Shown: positions 24,987 through 35,042, counted from the first letter of the stretch. The stretch: 44,532 bases of DNA from Deltaproteobacteria bacterium (GCA_947477565.1 CANJUR010000034.1:1-44532), one strand, 5' to 3'. Numbers and translations are program-made. The notes: generated by a model from the letters alone, not told the origin.

Positions 24987-27900
24987 ATGTCTGATGAACA
25001 GGAATATCCGGGCGCTCGCAGAGGGATGACCTCTGCCCGCCGTTTCTGGCGGAGCCGGGCGCTGGGTGCGCTGCTGCTCGGCGGTCTCGCGGTCGGCAAT
25101 GCCGACTGCGCCCAGGAGCGCGATCCGATCGATCGCACGCGCCCGGCGAGGGTCTCGAAGACCTTCTTCGTCGGACAGAACCTCCAGGACGCTCGGGATA
25201 ATCCCGAGTTTTACGTGAACAACTTCGTCGTCGACGCCCCGGCCTCGCAGTCGCTGCTGCCGGTCGGCACCTACGACGACGTCGATCGCATCCGGTGGGA
25301 AATCCAGGAGGACGTTCTCCTCGCCCGCAAGGGGTACGAGTACGTCACCGGCTCCGACGGCCGCGGCGTCCGTGGGCGCACGGAGACCGGCATCATCGTG
25401 GCGGCCTACCGCATCGAGAGCCACTTCGACGTGCGGCGCGCGTACAACTCGTCCACCGGCGAGGAGATCAACGTCGTCGAAGAGAACGTCGTCGATCGGC
25501 CCTGGTTCGAGCGCGAGTTCATGCGCGTCGACTGGTCGAACAACATGGTCGACAACCCCGACTGGTCGGGCCTGTTCTACGGTGCCCTGTTCGGCGGCCT
25601 GTCGTTCCAGCCGGTGCGCTACTACGAGCAGAACCCGCTCTCGCCCAACGCGCCGAACTTCTGCGAGATGGAAGCGGGCATGGTGCGCGACACCACCACC
25701 GGGCAGTGCGTGCACAGCGCCAACGCGCGCCACAGCGACGGCGGCTACTTCGACGTGACCTCCAAGTGGCTGGTCAACCCGGAGTCCAGCAACGCCTTCG
25801 GCGGCTCGCTCCCGACCTGCCTCGTCATCAACTTCTTCACGGGCAGCGACATCTATGACTGCAACCCGCAGGAAGCGACGATTCGCACCTCCTTCCGGCG
25901 CGTCGTCGACCGCGACTTCCAGCCCCTCGAGATGACCCGTCAGCCGTACGACCTCGTCGGCGGCCCGCGCGCGACTCGCAACGGCTTCGACCCGAACTAC
26001 GCCGCGACAGACCGCAACTTCCACCGCTACCAGATGCTCCACAACATCTGGATGCGGTCGCACCTCGACCCGCAGTTCACCTGCTCGATCGTCGACGGCA
26101 ACCAGGACGGCATCATCGACGGCAACCTCGACGCCAACTCCAACGGCACCGCGGACGCCTGCGAATCCGCCAACCACCCGGGCTCGCAGTGCGACACCGT
26201 GATGGGCCGCTGCACGCTGCCGTACCGCGAGCGTGAGGTCCGTCCGATCGCCTACTACACCAACCCCGAGATGCCGGCGGAGTTCCAGGACCACGTCGAG
26301 GTCGAGGCCGCAAACGGTACGCTCACGTACCGCTTCCCGACCGCCGAAGAGGCCACCAACCGCCGCGCCACGGGCACGGGTACGTCCTTTGTGACGGGCG
26401 CCACCGAGGAGATCATCAACACCTGGGACATCGCCATCCGCCGCGCCGTCGCGACGGCCCGCGAGGTCGAGTGTCGCAAGCTCGGTCCGACCGCCCCCGG
26501 CGGCATCGGCGGCGACCGCGACACCTGCCACAACCGGTTCTTCAACACCGAGCTGGTCTCGCAGCACCTCGGCGCCTTCCTCGGTGACGACCCCAGGGTT
26601 GCTCCGACGGGCGTGCCCGCGGCTCCCCGCGGCGTCGTGCTCTGCCACAACCCCGTTCGCGCGGATGACAACGGCGCCTGCCGCGAGCCTGGCTTCCAGG
26701 TGCGCCTCGGCGACGTGCGTTACAACCACGTGAGCTACTGGCCCGGCAACTCCCGCGCGCCCTTCGGCGGCATCGCCCACTGGGGCTACGATCCGCTCAC
26801 CGGCGAGGTCGTCTCCAACGGCGGGTTCAACATGGGTCGCTCGGTGGAAGCCGCCGCTGGTCAGCAGCGCGACTACATCCGCATGATCATGCACTACCTC
26901 GACCCGGCGCTCGATGACCTCACGGTCGAGGCGTACACGAGCAACTCCGCTTCGGAGAACCTCGCGCGCTACATCCGCAACCCGGCCGGGAACACCATCG
27001 GCAGCGGCAACACCCGCACCGACCTCGACCTCATCAACGACCGCGCGACCAGCACGGACGCCCAGCACGCCGCAGCGGCCCTCAACACCGCCACCGTCGA
27101 AGGCACGGACTTCGAGGCCGCCGCGATCCGTCAATTCAACCAGCAGACCGACACCACGCCGGTCAACAACGGCGTGTCGCAGACCGCGGTGGCGTTCCAG
27201 CAGCAGGCGCGCCTGCTGCGTGGCACCCGCTACGAGACCGACATGATCGATCAGCAGTGGCTCCGCGCCGCGGGCCTCGACCCCCGCGCGGCCCTCAGCT
27301 CGCTCGACGACAACGCGCTCAACCAGGCATCGCCGCTCCGCCGGATGGATCCGGAGTGGGCGACGGACATGCGCAACCGCCTGATGGAGCGCCTCGAGAA
27401 CCGCGGCTTCTGCTTCCAGGACGCCGGGGCCCCGGTGCTCGTCGGCTCGACCGACATCCAGGGCGTCGCCCGCTGGTTCGCGGAGCGCTACCGCACCCTC
27501 ACGAAGGAAGCCCGCGCCGCCCGCATCCTTCAGGACCTCCGCATCGACGCCTACAAGGGCATCGCGCTGCACGAGGTCGGGCACAGCATCGGGCTCTACC
27601 ACCTGCCCGTCTCGAGCTACGACTCGATGAACTACAACCCGCAGTACTGGCAGCTGCGCACGCGCAACGGCGCGGCTTCGGCCAGCTGCCGCGCGACGAC
27701 ATGCAACCAGATGTCCTGCCCGAGCATCCGCGCCGCGGACCGCAACGCGGACAACTGCATGGGCCCGCGCTACCTCGACCCGGAGACGGACGAGGAGATG
27801 GGCGTGCGTGACCTCACCGCCGGCAACCACCACGCGGGCATCACCTACTTCGGCAACACGTCGACCATGGAGTACCAGTGGGAGCGCTTCGGCGAGACCG

Positions 27901-29825
27901 TGGGCCTCGGCTCGTACGACATCTACGCGATGGGCGTGATGTACGGCCGCGTCGTCGAGACGATGGAGTCCGACACCGCCCGCGGCGGCCAGGACGCGAC
28001 CTCGCAGCGCCGGTTCGCCTGGAACCTCCGCTCGCAGCTCTCCGAGAAGTACCTCGCGAACTTCTCCGACCCGGCGTTCTCCGCGCCCGGCTCGACCCCG
28101 CCGGACGCCAACGACGCGCCGCTCGGCCTCGCGCACTACACCGAGATGGCTCGCCAGCTTCAGGTGTTCAACCCGAGCTTCTGCCGCGACGCGACGGAAG
28201 AGGAGAAGGCCCGCTACCGCTGGCGCCTCGTCGACGGCAAGATCTGCCGCTTCTCGCCGCGCGACCACGCTGCCCTCTCGGACATGCAGACGTCGCAGAC
28301 CTACGACTCCAACGACGCCGAGCCCGATGGCGACGGCAACCCCGACCAGGCCGCTCCCTCGTGGCGCGTCCGCAATGGCACGCCCGACGCGGGCCGCGTG
28401 ATCAACAACGGCGAGGGCTCGCTTCGCTGGCGCTACCGCGTGTCCTGGGACCGCGGCGTGGGCTACCCCCACATCCAGTACTTCGACCAGGGCGCGGACA
28501 TCTACGAGGTCTCCCGCTCGATCACCCGGAAGTACGACCTCACGTACCCGTCCATGTACTTCCGCCGCGGCAACCGCGAGTGGCAGTCGTGGAACGTCTC
28601 CGCGGGCGTGTCTTCGCGCATGTTCCGCCTGGTGCGCGGCTACCACTGGAACGTGGCGCGTGACTACGCCTACTACCGTGGCGCCCTCAACGACGCGAGC
28701 TTCGCGATCTACGCGAACAGCGACAACGCGCTCGGCCCGACGGTCGGCGCGCAGACGGAGATGTTCGACTTCTTCACCCGCGTCATGCTGATGCCCGAGC
28801 CCGGCGGCTTCGTCGCCTCGAACGAGCAGTCCGCGGCGGACGAGGATCGCAGCACCCCGGAGCTTCGCTCCGCTGGGACGACCATCTTCGACGCCGATGA
28901 CCAGGCCACCGCGCCGCGCTTCAGCATCGGCATCGTGGACGGCCGCTTCATCGCGGACGACTTCGACAACGGCCAGGGCGGCTCGCTGGATTACCAGTCG
29001 TACGCCAACCGCGAGGGGGCTTCGATGGAGAAGAACTTCGCGGCGATCATGCTCACGGACACGCGCCCGACCTTCTCGAGCGTGACCCGCAACCTCTACC
29101 TCGACGGCCGTGAGTTCCAGGTGAACTTCGCGACGGACATCCCGAACGCGCTCGATCGCCTCCTCGGCGGCATCCTCTCCGAGGACTGGGCCACCGTGGC
29201 GATGCACGCCCCGGCGCCCCGCGCGCCGGGCGACGAGGTTCAGCCGCAGATGCTGCAGCTGTACCGCGACACTGTGCCGGTGCGCCCGACCGGCTCGTCG
29301 CTGCTCTTCCCGAACATCGGGTACCGCCAGCAGCTGCCGACCATCATCTACTCGATGCTGTTCTCGTCGCTCAACACCGACCTCACCCTCATCAACAAGA
29401 TGAGGATCTTCACCGAGGGCGGCGCCGAAGCCGTGGACATCCCCGAGGCCGAGCGGATCCGGTTCTTCAACCCGGACACCGGCATCATCTACACCGCGCG
29501 TCGCTACGGCACCGATGTGGGCCTCACCGCCCTCACCGCGGGCCGCACCGTCGATCGCGGCATTGCGTCGCGCATGGTCCAGCACGCCAACGCCCTCCTG
29601 GCGGACACCTTCCTCGTGGAGCGTGATCCCGCCAACATGGGCCGCCCGGTACTCGACGCTGATGGCCGCCCGCGGCTCATCCGCTCGTCCGCTGGCGCCC
29701 TGCAGCCGGCGAGCACCTCGCCGCAGCGCCAGGCCCGCCGCCTCGCGACCTACCGCAACTACGTCGGTCTCATCGACGCCACGCGTAACATCTCGCGCAT
29801 CCTCGGCTACGGCATGATCCGCTGA
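24987..29825 (+). CDS. Large predicted lipoprotein zinc metalloprotease
   Basis: The 1612-residue product begins with a basic stretch, a hydrophobic segment (about 24-37) and a possible lipobox ending at C41 (AVGNADC), so it is probably an exported lipoprotein. Residues 862-872 are HEVGHSIGLYH, the extended HExxHxxGxxH zinc site of metzincin-like proteases. A met-turn candidate at about 959-963 (STMEY) is followed by GSYDIYAMGVMYG, resembling DUF4953/DUF5117 zincins. An acidic repeat near 369-393 (DGNQDGIIDG, DANSNGTADAC) looks like a calcium-binding thrombospondin-3 or dockerin loop. ATG 24987 has GGGAGG about nine bases upstream. The substrate is unknown. Confidence 0.85.
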   Translation: MSDEQEYPGARRGMTSARRFWRSRALGALLLGGLAVGNADCAQERDPIDRTRPARVSKTFFVGQNLQDARDNPEFYVNNFVVDAPASQSLLPVGTYDDVDRIRWEIQEDVLLARKGYEYVTGSDGRGVRGRTETGIIVAAYRIESHFDVRRAYNSSTGEEINVVEENVVDRPWFEREFMRVDWSNNMVDNPDWSGLFYGALFGGLSFQPVRYYEQNPLSPNAPNFCEMEAGMVRDTTTGQCVHSANARHSDGGYFDVTSKWLVNPESSNAFGGSLPTCLVINFFTGSDIYDCNPQEATIRTSFRRVVDRDFQPLEMTRQPYDLVGGPRATRNGFDPNYAATDRNFHRYQMLHNIWMRSHLDPQFTCSIVDGNQDGIIDGNLDANSNGTADACESANHPGSQCDTVMGRCTLPYREREVRPIAYYTNPEMPAEFQDHVEVEAANGTLTYRFPTAEEATNRRATGTGTSFVTGATEEIINTWDIAIRRAVATAREVECRKLGPTAPGGIGGDRDTCHNRFFNTELVSQHLGAFLGDDPRVAPTGVPAAPRGVVLCHNPVRADDNGACREPGFQVRLGDVRYNHVSYWPGNSRAPFGGIAHWGYDPLTGEVVSNGGFNMGRSVEAAAGQQRDYIRMIMHYLDPALDDLTVEAYTSNSASENLARYIRNPAGNTIGSGNTRTDLDLINDRATSTDAQHAAAALNTATVEGTDFEAAAIRQFNQQTDTTPVNNGVSQTAVAFQQQARLLRGTRYETDMIDQQWLRAAGLDPRAALSSLDDNALNQASPLRRMDPEWATDMRNRLMERLENRGFCFQDAGAPVLVGSTDIQGVARWFAERYRTLTKEARAARILQDLRIDAYKGIALHEVGHSIGLYHLPVSSYDSMNYNPQYWQLRTRNGAASASCRATTCNQMSCPSIRAADRNADNCMGPRYLDPETDEEMGVRDLTAGNHHAGITYFGNTSTMEYQWERFGETVGLGSYDIYAMGVMYGRVVETMESDTARGGQDATSQRRFAWNLRSQLSEKYLANFSDPAFSAPGSTPPDANDAPLGLAHYTEMARQLQVFNPSFCRDATEEEKARYRWRLVDGKICRFSPRDHAALSDMQTSQTYDSNDAEPDGDGNPDQAAPSWRVRNGTPDAGRVINNGEGSLRWRYRVSWDRGVGYPHIQYFDQGADIYEVSRSITRKYDLTYPSMYFRRGNREWQSWNVSAGVSSRMFRLVRGYHWNVARDYAYYRGALNDASFAIYANSDNALGPTVGAQTEMFDFFTRVMLMPEPGGFVASNEQSAADEDRSTPELRSAGTTIFDADDQATAPRFSIGIVDGRFIADDFDNGQGGSLDYQSYANREGASMEKNFAAIMLTDTRPTFSSVTRNLYLDGREFQVNFATDIPNALDRLLGGILSEDWATVAMHAPAPRAPGDEVQPQMLQLYRDTVPVRPTGSSLLFPNIGYRQQLPTIIYSMLFSSLNTDLTLINKMRIFTEGGAEAVDIPEAERIRFFNPDTGIIYTARRYGTDVGLTALTAGRTVDRGIASRMVQHANALLADTFLVERDPANMGRPVLDADGRPRLIRSSAGALQPASTSPQRQARRLATYRNYVGLIDATRNISRILGYGMIR

Positions 29826-29832
29826 GCTGATC

Positions 29833-29849
29833 CCCCGCTGATCGCGGGG
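29833..29849 (+). terminator. Hairpin after the metalloprotease gene
   Basis: CCCCGC-TGATC-GCGGGG begins eight bases after the stop codon. An alternative longer pairing joins GCGGGGCG at 29844-29851 with CGCCCCGC at 29868-29875. No T-run follows, so it is either a weak intrinsic terminator or an mRNA-stabilising stem between this gene and the next. Confidence 0.4.
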
Positions 29850-30024
29850 CGGTGACCTTCCTGGCGTCGCCCCGCTCGATCACCCCGCCTTCCCCTCTCA
29901 TTCACTCCTCCGCAGCACCCTTTCCTGATCGCGCTTCCGGCGTTCGGCGTAGGGCTTCGCATCTCCATCCGAGGGGTGTATTCCCGTCCGCACCAACGCG
30001 CCCTACGGGAGAAACGAAGCCACA

Positions 30025-32262
30025 ATGAACCTCCGCTCGAAGCTCACTTCATCCGCCGCCGCCATCGCCGTCTGCATCGTCGCCATGCCGGCCTGGTCTC
30101 AGACCCGCCGCGCCGTTCGCATCCAGTCCACGCCGCCCGGGGCGACGGTGCGCGTCGATGTCGCAACCGCCCCGCCGCTCGGCCAGGCTCCGCTGGCGCG
30201 CGCGATGATTCCGCAGGGCCCGCACCGGCTCTACTTCGACCTCCCGGGGTTCGTGCAGGGCACGCTCGACGTCACCGTCGCCGCGAGCAACCCCCGGCCC
30301 TTCGCCCTCACGCTCGTCCAGGGTGGCAACGTCTACGTCGCCGCCGATGTCGATGGCGCACCGATCTTCCTCGACGGCGTTCAGATGGGCGTCACCCCCG
30401 GGCGGCTCAACAACGTCCCGCCGGGCGCGCACATCGTCGAACTCCGCATGGAGGGCCACGAGCCCGTGCGCGAGACCGTCACCGTCACCTCTGGCGCACT
30501 CGCCACCGTCAACGTCACCCTCCGTCCGCGCGTCGCCCCCACGGGCAGCGTGCGGGTCATCGTCGCCAACCCCAATGGTCCCGTGCCCGGTGATCTCCAG
30601 GTCTCCCTCGACGGCGCGCCCATCACCGGCACGCCCCCATCCAGCGAGGCGGTGCAGCCCGGTACGCACATCATCCAGGTCTCAGGCACCGGGTTTCGAA
30701 GCACGCGCCGAGAGATCACCGTCACCGCCGGCCAGGCCCAGGCCGTCGCCATCGATCTCGAGGTCGCCGCCGCCACCACGGGCAGCCTGCGGGTGATCGT
30801 CCCCGTGGCGGGCGCGCAGGCCTTCCTCGACGGCGAGGCGCTCGCCCTCTCCGGCGGTCGCGTGGACCAGGCTAGCGTCGCTCCTGGACAGCACAGCGTG
30901 CGAGTCACGGCGCCGGGCCGCGATCCGGTAGTACGCGACGTCGCCATCGTGGCGGGACAGCAGCGCGTGGTCGAGTTTGCCGATGGCGACCTGAGCGTGG
31001 CGACGGGTCACGGACGCCTGCGGGTGGTCGTGCCCAGCCTCCCCGAGGCGGAGATCTTCGTGAACAGCCAGAGCGTGGGCCGCGGCTCGTACTCCCGCGA
31101 AAACATCTCCGACAGCGAGATCGTGGTGCTCGTGCGCGCCCCCGGCCATGACGACTTCACCCAGCGCTGCAACGTCACCGCCACACAGCCCTGCGATGTC
31201 ACCGCGCAGCTCACGCACGCCGCGCAGTTCGGCACCCTGCACGTCACGGCGCCGGGCATCGCCAACGCGCAGGTCTTCCTCAACGACGAGACCCAGGGCC
31301 GCCCGCTCGGCGACATCGCCCAGGTGCCCGTCGGCGCGGTGCGCGTGACCGTGCGCGCGGACAACTCCGAGCCGTGGGTGCGCGAGGTGAACGTGCGCGA
31401 GGGCGACAACACCGATCCCATCGTCGCGACCCCGCGGCGCACCGGACCGACGGAGGGCGACGTGTCCCGTCGGCGCGCGGGCATCAGCACCTTCGGCGCA
31501 GCGCCACTCGTCCGCGGCGACGCTGCGTTCGATGGCATCTTGAGCTACGGCGCGATGCCCCTCGAGCTGCGCGCCACCATGGGGTTCGTGCCCCGCAACA
31601 GCTTCCCCTCCTTCGGCAACTTTGCCATCGACGGCGGCCTCGCGATTCGCACGGCGTTCAACTGGTACGAGTTCGAGCTGCGGTCGCGCGCAGGCTGGCG
31701 CTTCGCCAACGACCTCATCGCCGTCGGCGGCGAAGTGCGGGCCTACGGAGCGCTCGGGTTCCGCTCGTCGAGGGGCTTCGGGATGGTGCTGCAGGGCAAC
31801 CTGTCGTTCCACTTCAACATGGGCAACGACACGCAGACGGCAGACGGTCAGGTGCCGGTCGGCGGCGTCGGGGCGTTCACCATCTCCCTCAACGGCGGCG
31901 TCGAGTTCAACCTCGACAACCCCGGCGGATACAACGTCAACCTCTCGGGCAACCAACCGACGGCGTACACCCTCTGCGACAACCGCAACACCGACGCCTC
32001 AAACTTCACCGGCACCACCTGCGAGGTCGCCAACACCGCCCGTGGTTTCGCCGGCCTCGTCGCCGAACTCGGCATCTTCCGCCACGTCTCCTTCGTCGCC
32101 AGCGGAACCCTCTACCTGCCGTTCCCCGAGGAGATTCAGTACGACAGCATGAACGCGTTCTCCAACGCTGGCTCCAACGTCTCGCGCCGCCCCATCACCA
32201 CCTCGTTCTGGGACTCCGCGCTGCCGATCAACCTCCGCCTCGGCATCACCTACAAGTTCTGA
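30025..32262 (+). CDS. PEGA-repeat outer-membrane beta-barrel protein
   Basis: The 745-residue product has a Sec signal peptide (about 1-25, ending MPAWSQ). Five or six PEGA-type beta domains follow over about 27-460. Typical pieces are RIQSTPPGATVRVD, APIFLDGVQMGVTPGRLNNVPPGAHIVEL (quoted as start and end APIFLDG and GAHIVEL) and AQVFLNDETQGRPLGD. The last 260 residues alternate polar and hydrophobic positions and finish LRLGITYKF, with the terminal Phe typical of outer-membrane barrels. PEGA domains commonly bind surface polymers or envelope proteins. It follows the metalloprotease by 199 bp and precedes a lipoprotein gene, so a shared envelope role is likely. Confidence 0.85.
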   Translation: MNLRSKLTSSAAAIAVCIVAMPAWSQTRRAVRIQSTPPGATVRVDVATAPPLGQAPLARAMIPQGPHRLYFDLPGFVQGTLDVTVAASNPRPFALTLVQGGNVYVAADVDGAPIFLDGVQMGVTPGRLNNVPPGAHIVELRMEGHEPVRETVTVTSGALATVNVTLRPRVAPTGSVRVIVANPNGPVPGDLQVSLDGAPITGTPPSSEAVQPGTHIIQVSGTGFRSTRREITVTAGQAQAVAIDLEVAAATTGSLRVIVPVAGAQAFLDGEALALSGGRVDQASVAPGQHSVRVTAPGRDPVVRDVAIVAGQQRVVEFADGDLSVATGHGRLRVVVPSLPEAEIFVNSQSVGRGSYSRENISDSEIVVLVRAPGHDDFTQRCNVTATQPCDVTAQLTHAAQFGTLHVTAPGIANAQVFLNDETQGRPLGDIAQVPVGAVRVTVRADNSEPWVREVNVREGDNTDPIVATPRRTGPTEGDVSRRRAGISTFGAAPLVRGDAAFDGILSYGAMPLELRATMGFVPRNSFPSFGNFAIDGGLAIRTAFNWYEFELRSRAGWRFANDLIAVGGEVRAYGALGFRSSRGFGMVLQGNLSFHFNMGNDTQTADGQVPVGGVGAFTISLNGGVEFNLDNPGGYNVNLSGNQPTAYTLCDNRNTDASNFTGTTCEVANTARGFAGLVAELGIFRHVSFVASGTLYLPFPEEIQYDSMNAFSNAGSNVSRRPITTSFWDSALPINLRLGITYKF

Positions 32263-32303
32263 TCGGTACGGCGTCGGCGGTCCTTCGGGTATCCTCCGCC
32301 GCC

Positions 32304-34169
32304 ATGTCGCCCCTCCCCTCCCGCTCGCTCCACGCCGCCCTCGCGCTCGTCCTCGCCGCCTCCCTGCCGCAGTGCGCGAGCGTCCCGGTCGCCGCACCAG
32401 TCGTCGTCGCACCGCCGCCTCCTGCAGCGTCCGTCGAGGTCGCTGCGGACACCTCCCCCGTCGAGCGCCCCGCGGACGCCGTCGTCTCCGTGCGCGTCGG
32501 ATCCGTGCGCGGAACAGCGCGCCTCCTCGGCGATATGCTCGGCCTGCGAGACTTCATCGACGAGGGTCTCAACTCCGCATTCCCGGACATCCTCGGCGAC
32601 GAGGGCGCAGCGCACGTCGTCGACCTCGATGGATCGCTCGACCTCGTGGTGGCTCTCCACGACAACGACGTGGAGGGCATCGCGTCGTTTCCGATTCGCT
32701 CGCTCGCCGAGGCGCGCGCACAACTCGCCGACGGCCACACCCTGGAGAACTTCGGCAACCCCTCGCTGCAGCTACAGCGCATCGTTCCTGCGGTCGGCGA
32801 GCGCTCGGATTCCCTCTTCCTCGTACCCGCAGGAATCAACGGCGGCGGTCGCCTGCTGATGGTGCACCGCCGCATCGGCTACGAGGATTTCGTCAATCGC
32901 TACGCCACATACCTCGCGCGCACCCTCGCAGCGCAGCCCCTCGCCACGAGCGACGGCGCGGTCGTCGTCGATGTGCACCCGCAGGTCCTCGAACACGCGA
33001 TGCGCGCCGACCTCGATCGCCTCGTCGGCGAGTTCGTCGATCAGGCGTCGCCGGGCCCTGATCCCAACAACCCGCAGTTTGCCGACGCGGCCCGCGCGTG
33101 GGTGCGCGAAGCCCTTGGCGCATTGCGCAGCAGCCTCTCCGAGACCCGCGATGCGCGGCTCTCCCTGGGTCTTGGCGGCCACGGGGCGACGCTCAGCTTC
33201 GACGTCTCCATGCAGAGCCCGAGCGCCCAACTCGCGCAGCAGGCTCTCCGCGCGTTGCGTGACAGCGCCGCCCCGATGGACCTCTACGATCGGCTTCCGC
33301 CCGGTGGCTTTACGTACAGCGCGTGGGCCCTCAACGCCGAGCCGCTGCGGACGACGCTCAACCTCGGCGCCAACGCCGCCGCGCGAATGATCACCCCTCG
33401 TACTCGCGTGCTCGAGGCCGACGCCCTCGCGCTGCGCACCGCCCTCGGGGCGCTCGTCGCACAAGACCGCGTGGCCGTCGCCTCCACCACCACCCGCGAC
33501 GCGCAGGACCGCTACACCAGCACCGCGCTCCTGCGTCTCTCCACGCCGTCGCCGCAGTTCGTTTCCAACGTGCGTTCGCTGGTAAACACGCTGCGCCAAC
33601 CGGGCATCGCCCGTGCGATGCGCGCCGACCTGCACATCGACCCGATGGGCTGGACGCTGCCGCTCACCACCGGGCTGCCCGCGGGCTCGCTTCTCCTCCG
33701 CGGATCGCTCCCGTCGCTGAGCGCTCTCACCTCCGCGGTGCGCGGAGTGCCTGCGCCGACCGCTGCCCCCGCGGCGCCACGACCGACGATCTCCGAGCTT
33801 CTGCTCGTGCCCGAGGGCGATCACGTCTGGGTGCTTCTCGGCGGCAACGCACGCACGCTCTTCGCGGAGGCTTCGGGCTCGCACGCGCCGCCGCCTGCCA
33901 TCGCCGACGCCACCGCGCCGGGGACGACCAGCGTCGTGGCGTTGCTCCCGGGCATGCTGACGGAGGTGTTTCGCTCCGACACGTCGCTGCTGCGGATGAT
34001 CCGCGAGACGCTCGCGCACGGCGGTGCGGCTGCGAGCCTTCCGAGCGTCGGACGCTTGCGGATGAGCGAGCGCGAGGGGGTCACGCACGTGAGCGGCGAC
34101 CTCACGGTTCCGAGCGCGGCGCTGGGCCTCGTCGGACAGAGCGTGCAGCGCGGGCTCGCGCGCCCGTAA
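32304..34169 (+). CDS. Predicted lipoprotein of unknown function
   Basis: The 621-residue product starts with a lipoprotein-type signal (lipobox LPQC, C24), then a Pro/Ala/Val-rich linker to about residue 55. The rest alternates beta and helical segments, with blocks such as ARLLGDMLGLRDFIDEGLNS, HVVDLDGSLDLVVALHDND and a late GRLRMSEREGVTHVSGDLTV. It resembles surface lipoproteins of myxobacteria in general design, but I recognise no named family. It starts 41 bp after the PEGA-barrel gene. The gap contains a CGGCGG/CCGCCG dyad (32275-32301) reaching close to the ATG. Confidence 0.72.
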   Translation: MSPLPSRSLHAALALVLAASLPQCASVPVAAPVVVAPPPPAASVEVAADTSPVERPADAVVSVRVGSVRGTARLLGDMLGLRDFIDEGLNSAFPDILGDEGAAHVVDLDGSLDLVVALHDNDVEGIASFPIRSLAEARAQLADGHTLENFGNPSLQLQRIVPAVGERSDSLFLVPAGINGGGRLLMVHRRIGYEDFVNRYATYLARTLAAQPLATSDGAVVVDVHPQVLEHAMRADLDRLVGEFVDQASPGPDPNNPQFADAARAWVREALGALRSSLSETRDARLSLGLGGHGATLSFDVSMQSPSAQLAQQALRALRDSAAPMDLYDRLPPGGFTYSAWALNAEPLRTTLNLGANAAARMITPRTRVLEADALALRTALGALVAQDRVAVASTTTRDAQDRYTSTALLRLSTPSPQFVSNVRSLVNTLRQPGIARAMRADLHIDPMGWTLPLTTGLPAGSLLLRGSLPSLSALTSAVRGVPAPTAAPAAPRPTISELLLVPEGDHVWVLLGGNARTLFAEASGSHAPPPAIADATAPGTTSVVALLPGMLTEVFRSDTSLLRMIRETLAHGGAAASLPSVGRLRMSEREGVTHVSGDLTVPSAALGLVGQSVQRGLARP

Positions 34170-34201
34170 GGTTCGGCGCGCGGTCGGCGGTGATGCGTGA
34201 A

Positions 34202-34211
34202 GGGGGGGGGG
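34202..34211. repeat. Homopolymer tract of ten G
   Basis: Ten consecutive G lie in the 51-bp gap between the convergent lipoprotein gene and the helical-protein gene, nine bases from the latter's stop. Such tracts slip during replication and sequencing. Here the tract lies outside both frames. Confidence 0.8.
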
Positions 34212-34220
34212 TTTAGGGTT

Positions 34221-35042
34221 CTAGGTCGCGGGAATCTCGACGGCCGCGGTGGTCGCGGTGCGGCGGTAGAGCGCATATCGGGTGCGCTTCGCGTCGTCGT
34301 CGCGAAACGCGTACTGCCCGCGTCGGGCGACCTGCCGATCGAGGTCGGCGAGCGCCCAGAACGCGCGGTTGCGGGCCCGGCGGGCGCTGCGGGTGGCTTC
34401 GTCCTCGGCCTGGGCGGTGGTGCCCGTGGCTGCCATCGTTCCGCCGCGGGCGGCGGCGAAGAGCGCGAGTGCGCTGCGGATGGAGGCGAGGCGGGCGTCG
34501 GTGACGTCGGTTCCGTCGAGGTCGTGCTGGTGCTTCTTTGCGAGCGCGAGCAGGCGGGTGGTGTCGCTGATGAGGTCGTCGTCGCCCTGCACATCGCCGA
34601 TGTCGTCGAGCGTCGATTGCGTCGTCGGGTTGGCGTCCGCGAAGGTTCGGAGTGCGGCGAAGACATGATCGCGGCCGGCGCGCACGGGCTCACGGGCGTG
34701 TGCGACGCCGCCGACGTTGCGGGCGTCCTGGATGACGAGCCACGTGGCCTGGGTGGCGTCGAGGGTGTCGGCGAGGGTGTCGAGCCGATGGGCGTCCGCG
34801 AGGGAGACCTTCGCGTGGGCGAGCGCCGTCGCATCGACGCGAACCTGGCTGGCGAGCTTGCGCGCGTGCTTGGCAACGAGGGCTGCGGGCGCATCGGGGC
34901 GTCGGGCGATGGGGGCCGTGGGCGCGTCCGGGCGCCTCTCTGCGACGGGCGCGGGCGCGGCCATCGCGGACGTCGCGGCGGCGCCGCGGGGGACGTACTT
35001 CACGGTGGCCTTGCGGGGGGCGGGCTTCTTCGGCTTCGGCAT
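34221..35042 (-). CDS. Helical protein with basic Pro/Ala-rich N-terminus (paralogue A)
   Basis: The 273-residue product has a Lys/Pro/Arg/Ala-rich N-terminal 60 residues (MPKPKKPAPRKATVKY), probably disordered and possibly nucleic-acid binding, followed by an all-helical domain. Landmarks are QVRVDATALAHAKVSLADAH, an NVGGVAHAREPVRAGRDHVF helix, and the C-terminal RSARRARNRAFWALADLDRQ. It aligns along its helical part with the protein at 43541-44278. No signal peptide or membrane segment is seen. It is divergent from deoD across the 21-bp repeats. The function is unknown. Confidence 0.72.
   Translation of the reverse strand: MPKPKKPAPRKATVKYVPRGAAATSAMAAPAPVAERRPDAPTAPIARRPDAPAALVAKHARKLASQVRVDATALAHAKVSLADAHRLDTLADTLDATQATWLVIQDARNVGGVAHAREPVRAGRDHVFAALRTFADANPTTQSTLDDIGDVQGDDDLISDTTRLLALAKKHQHDLDGTDVTDARLASIRSALALFAAARGGTMAATGTTAQAEDEATRSARRARNRAFWALADLDRQVARRGQYAFRDDDAKRTRYALYRRTATTAAVEIPAT

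Noticed and set aside
24951..29585. A 1544-codon open frame on the minus strand
   Set aside because: It mirrors the metalloprotease gene; composition is Val/Arg/Ala/Asp-rich with no domain, a shadow caused by high GC.
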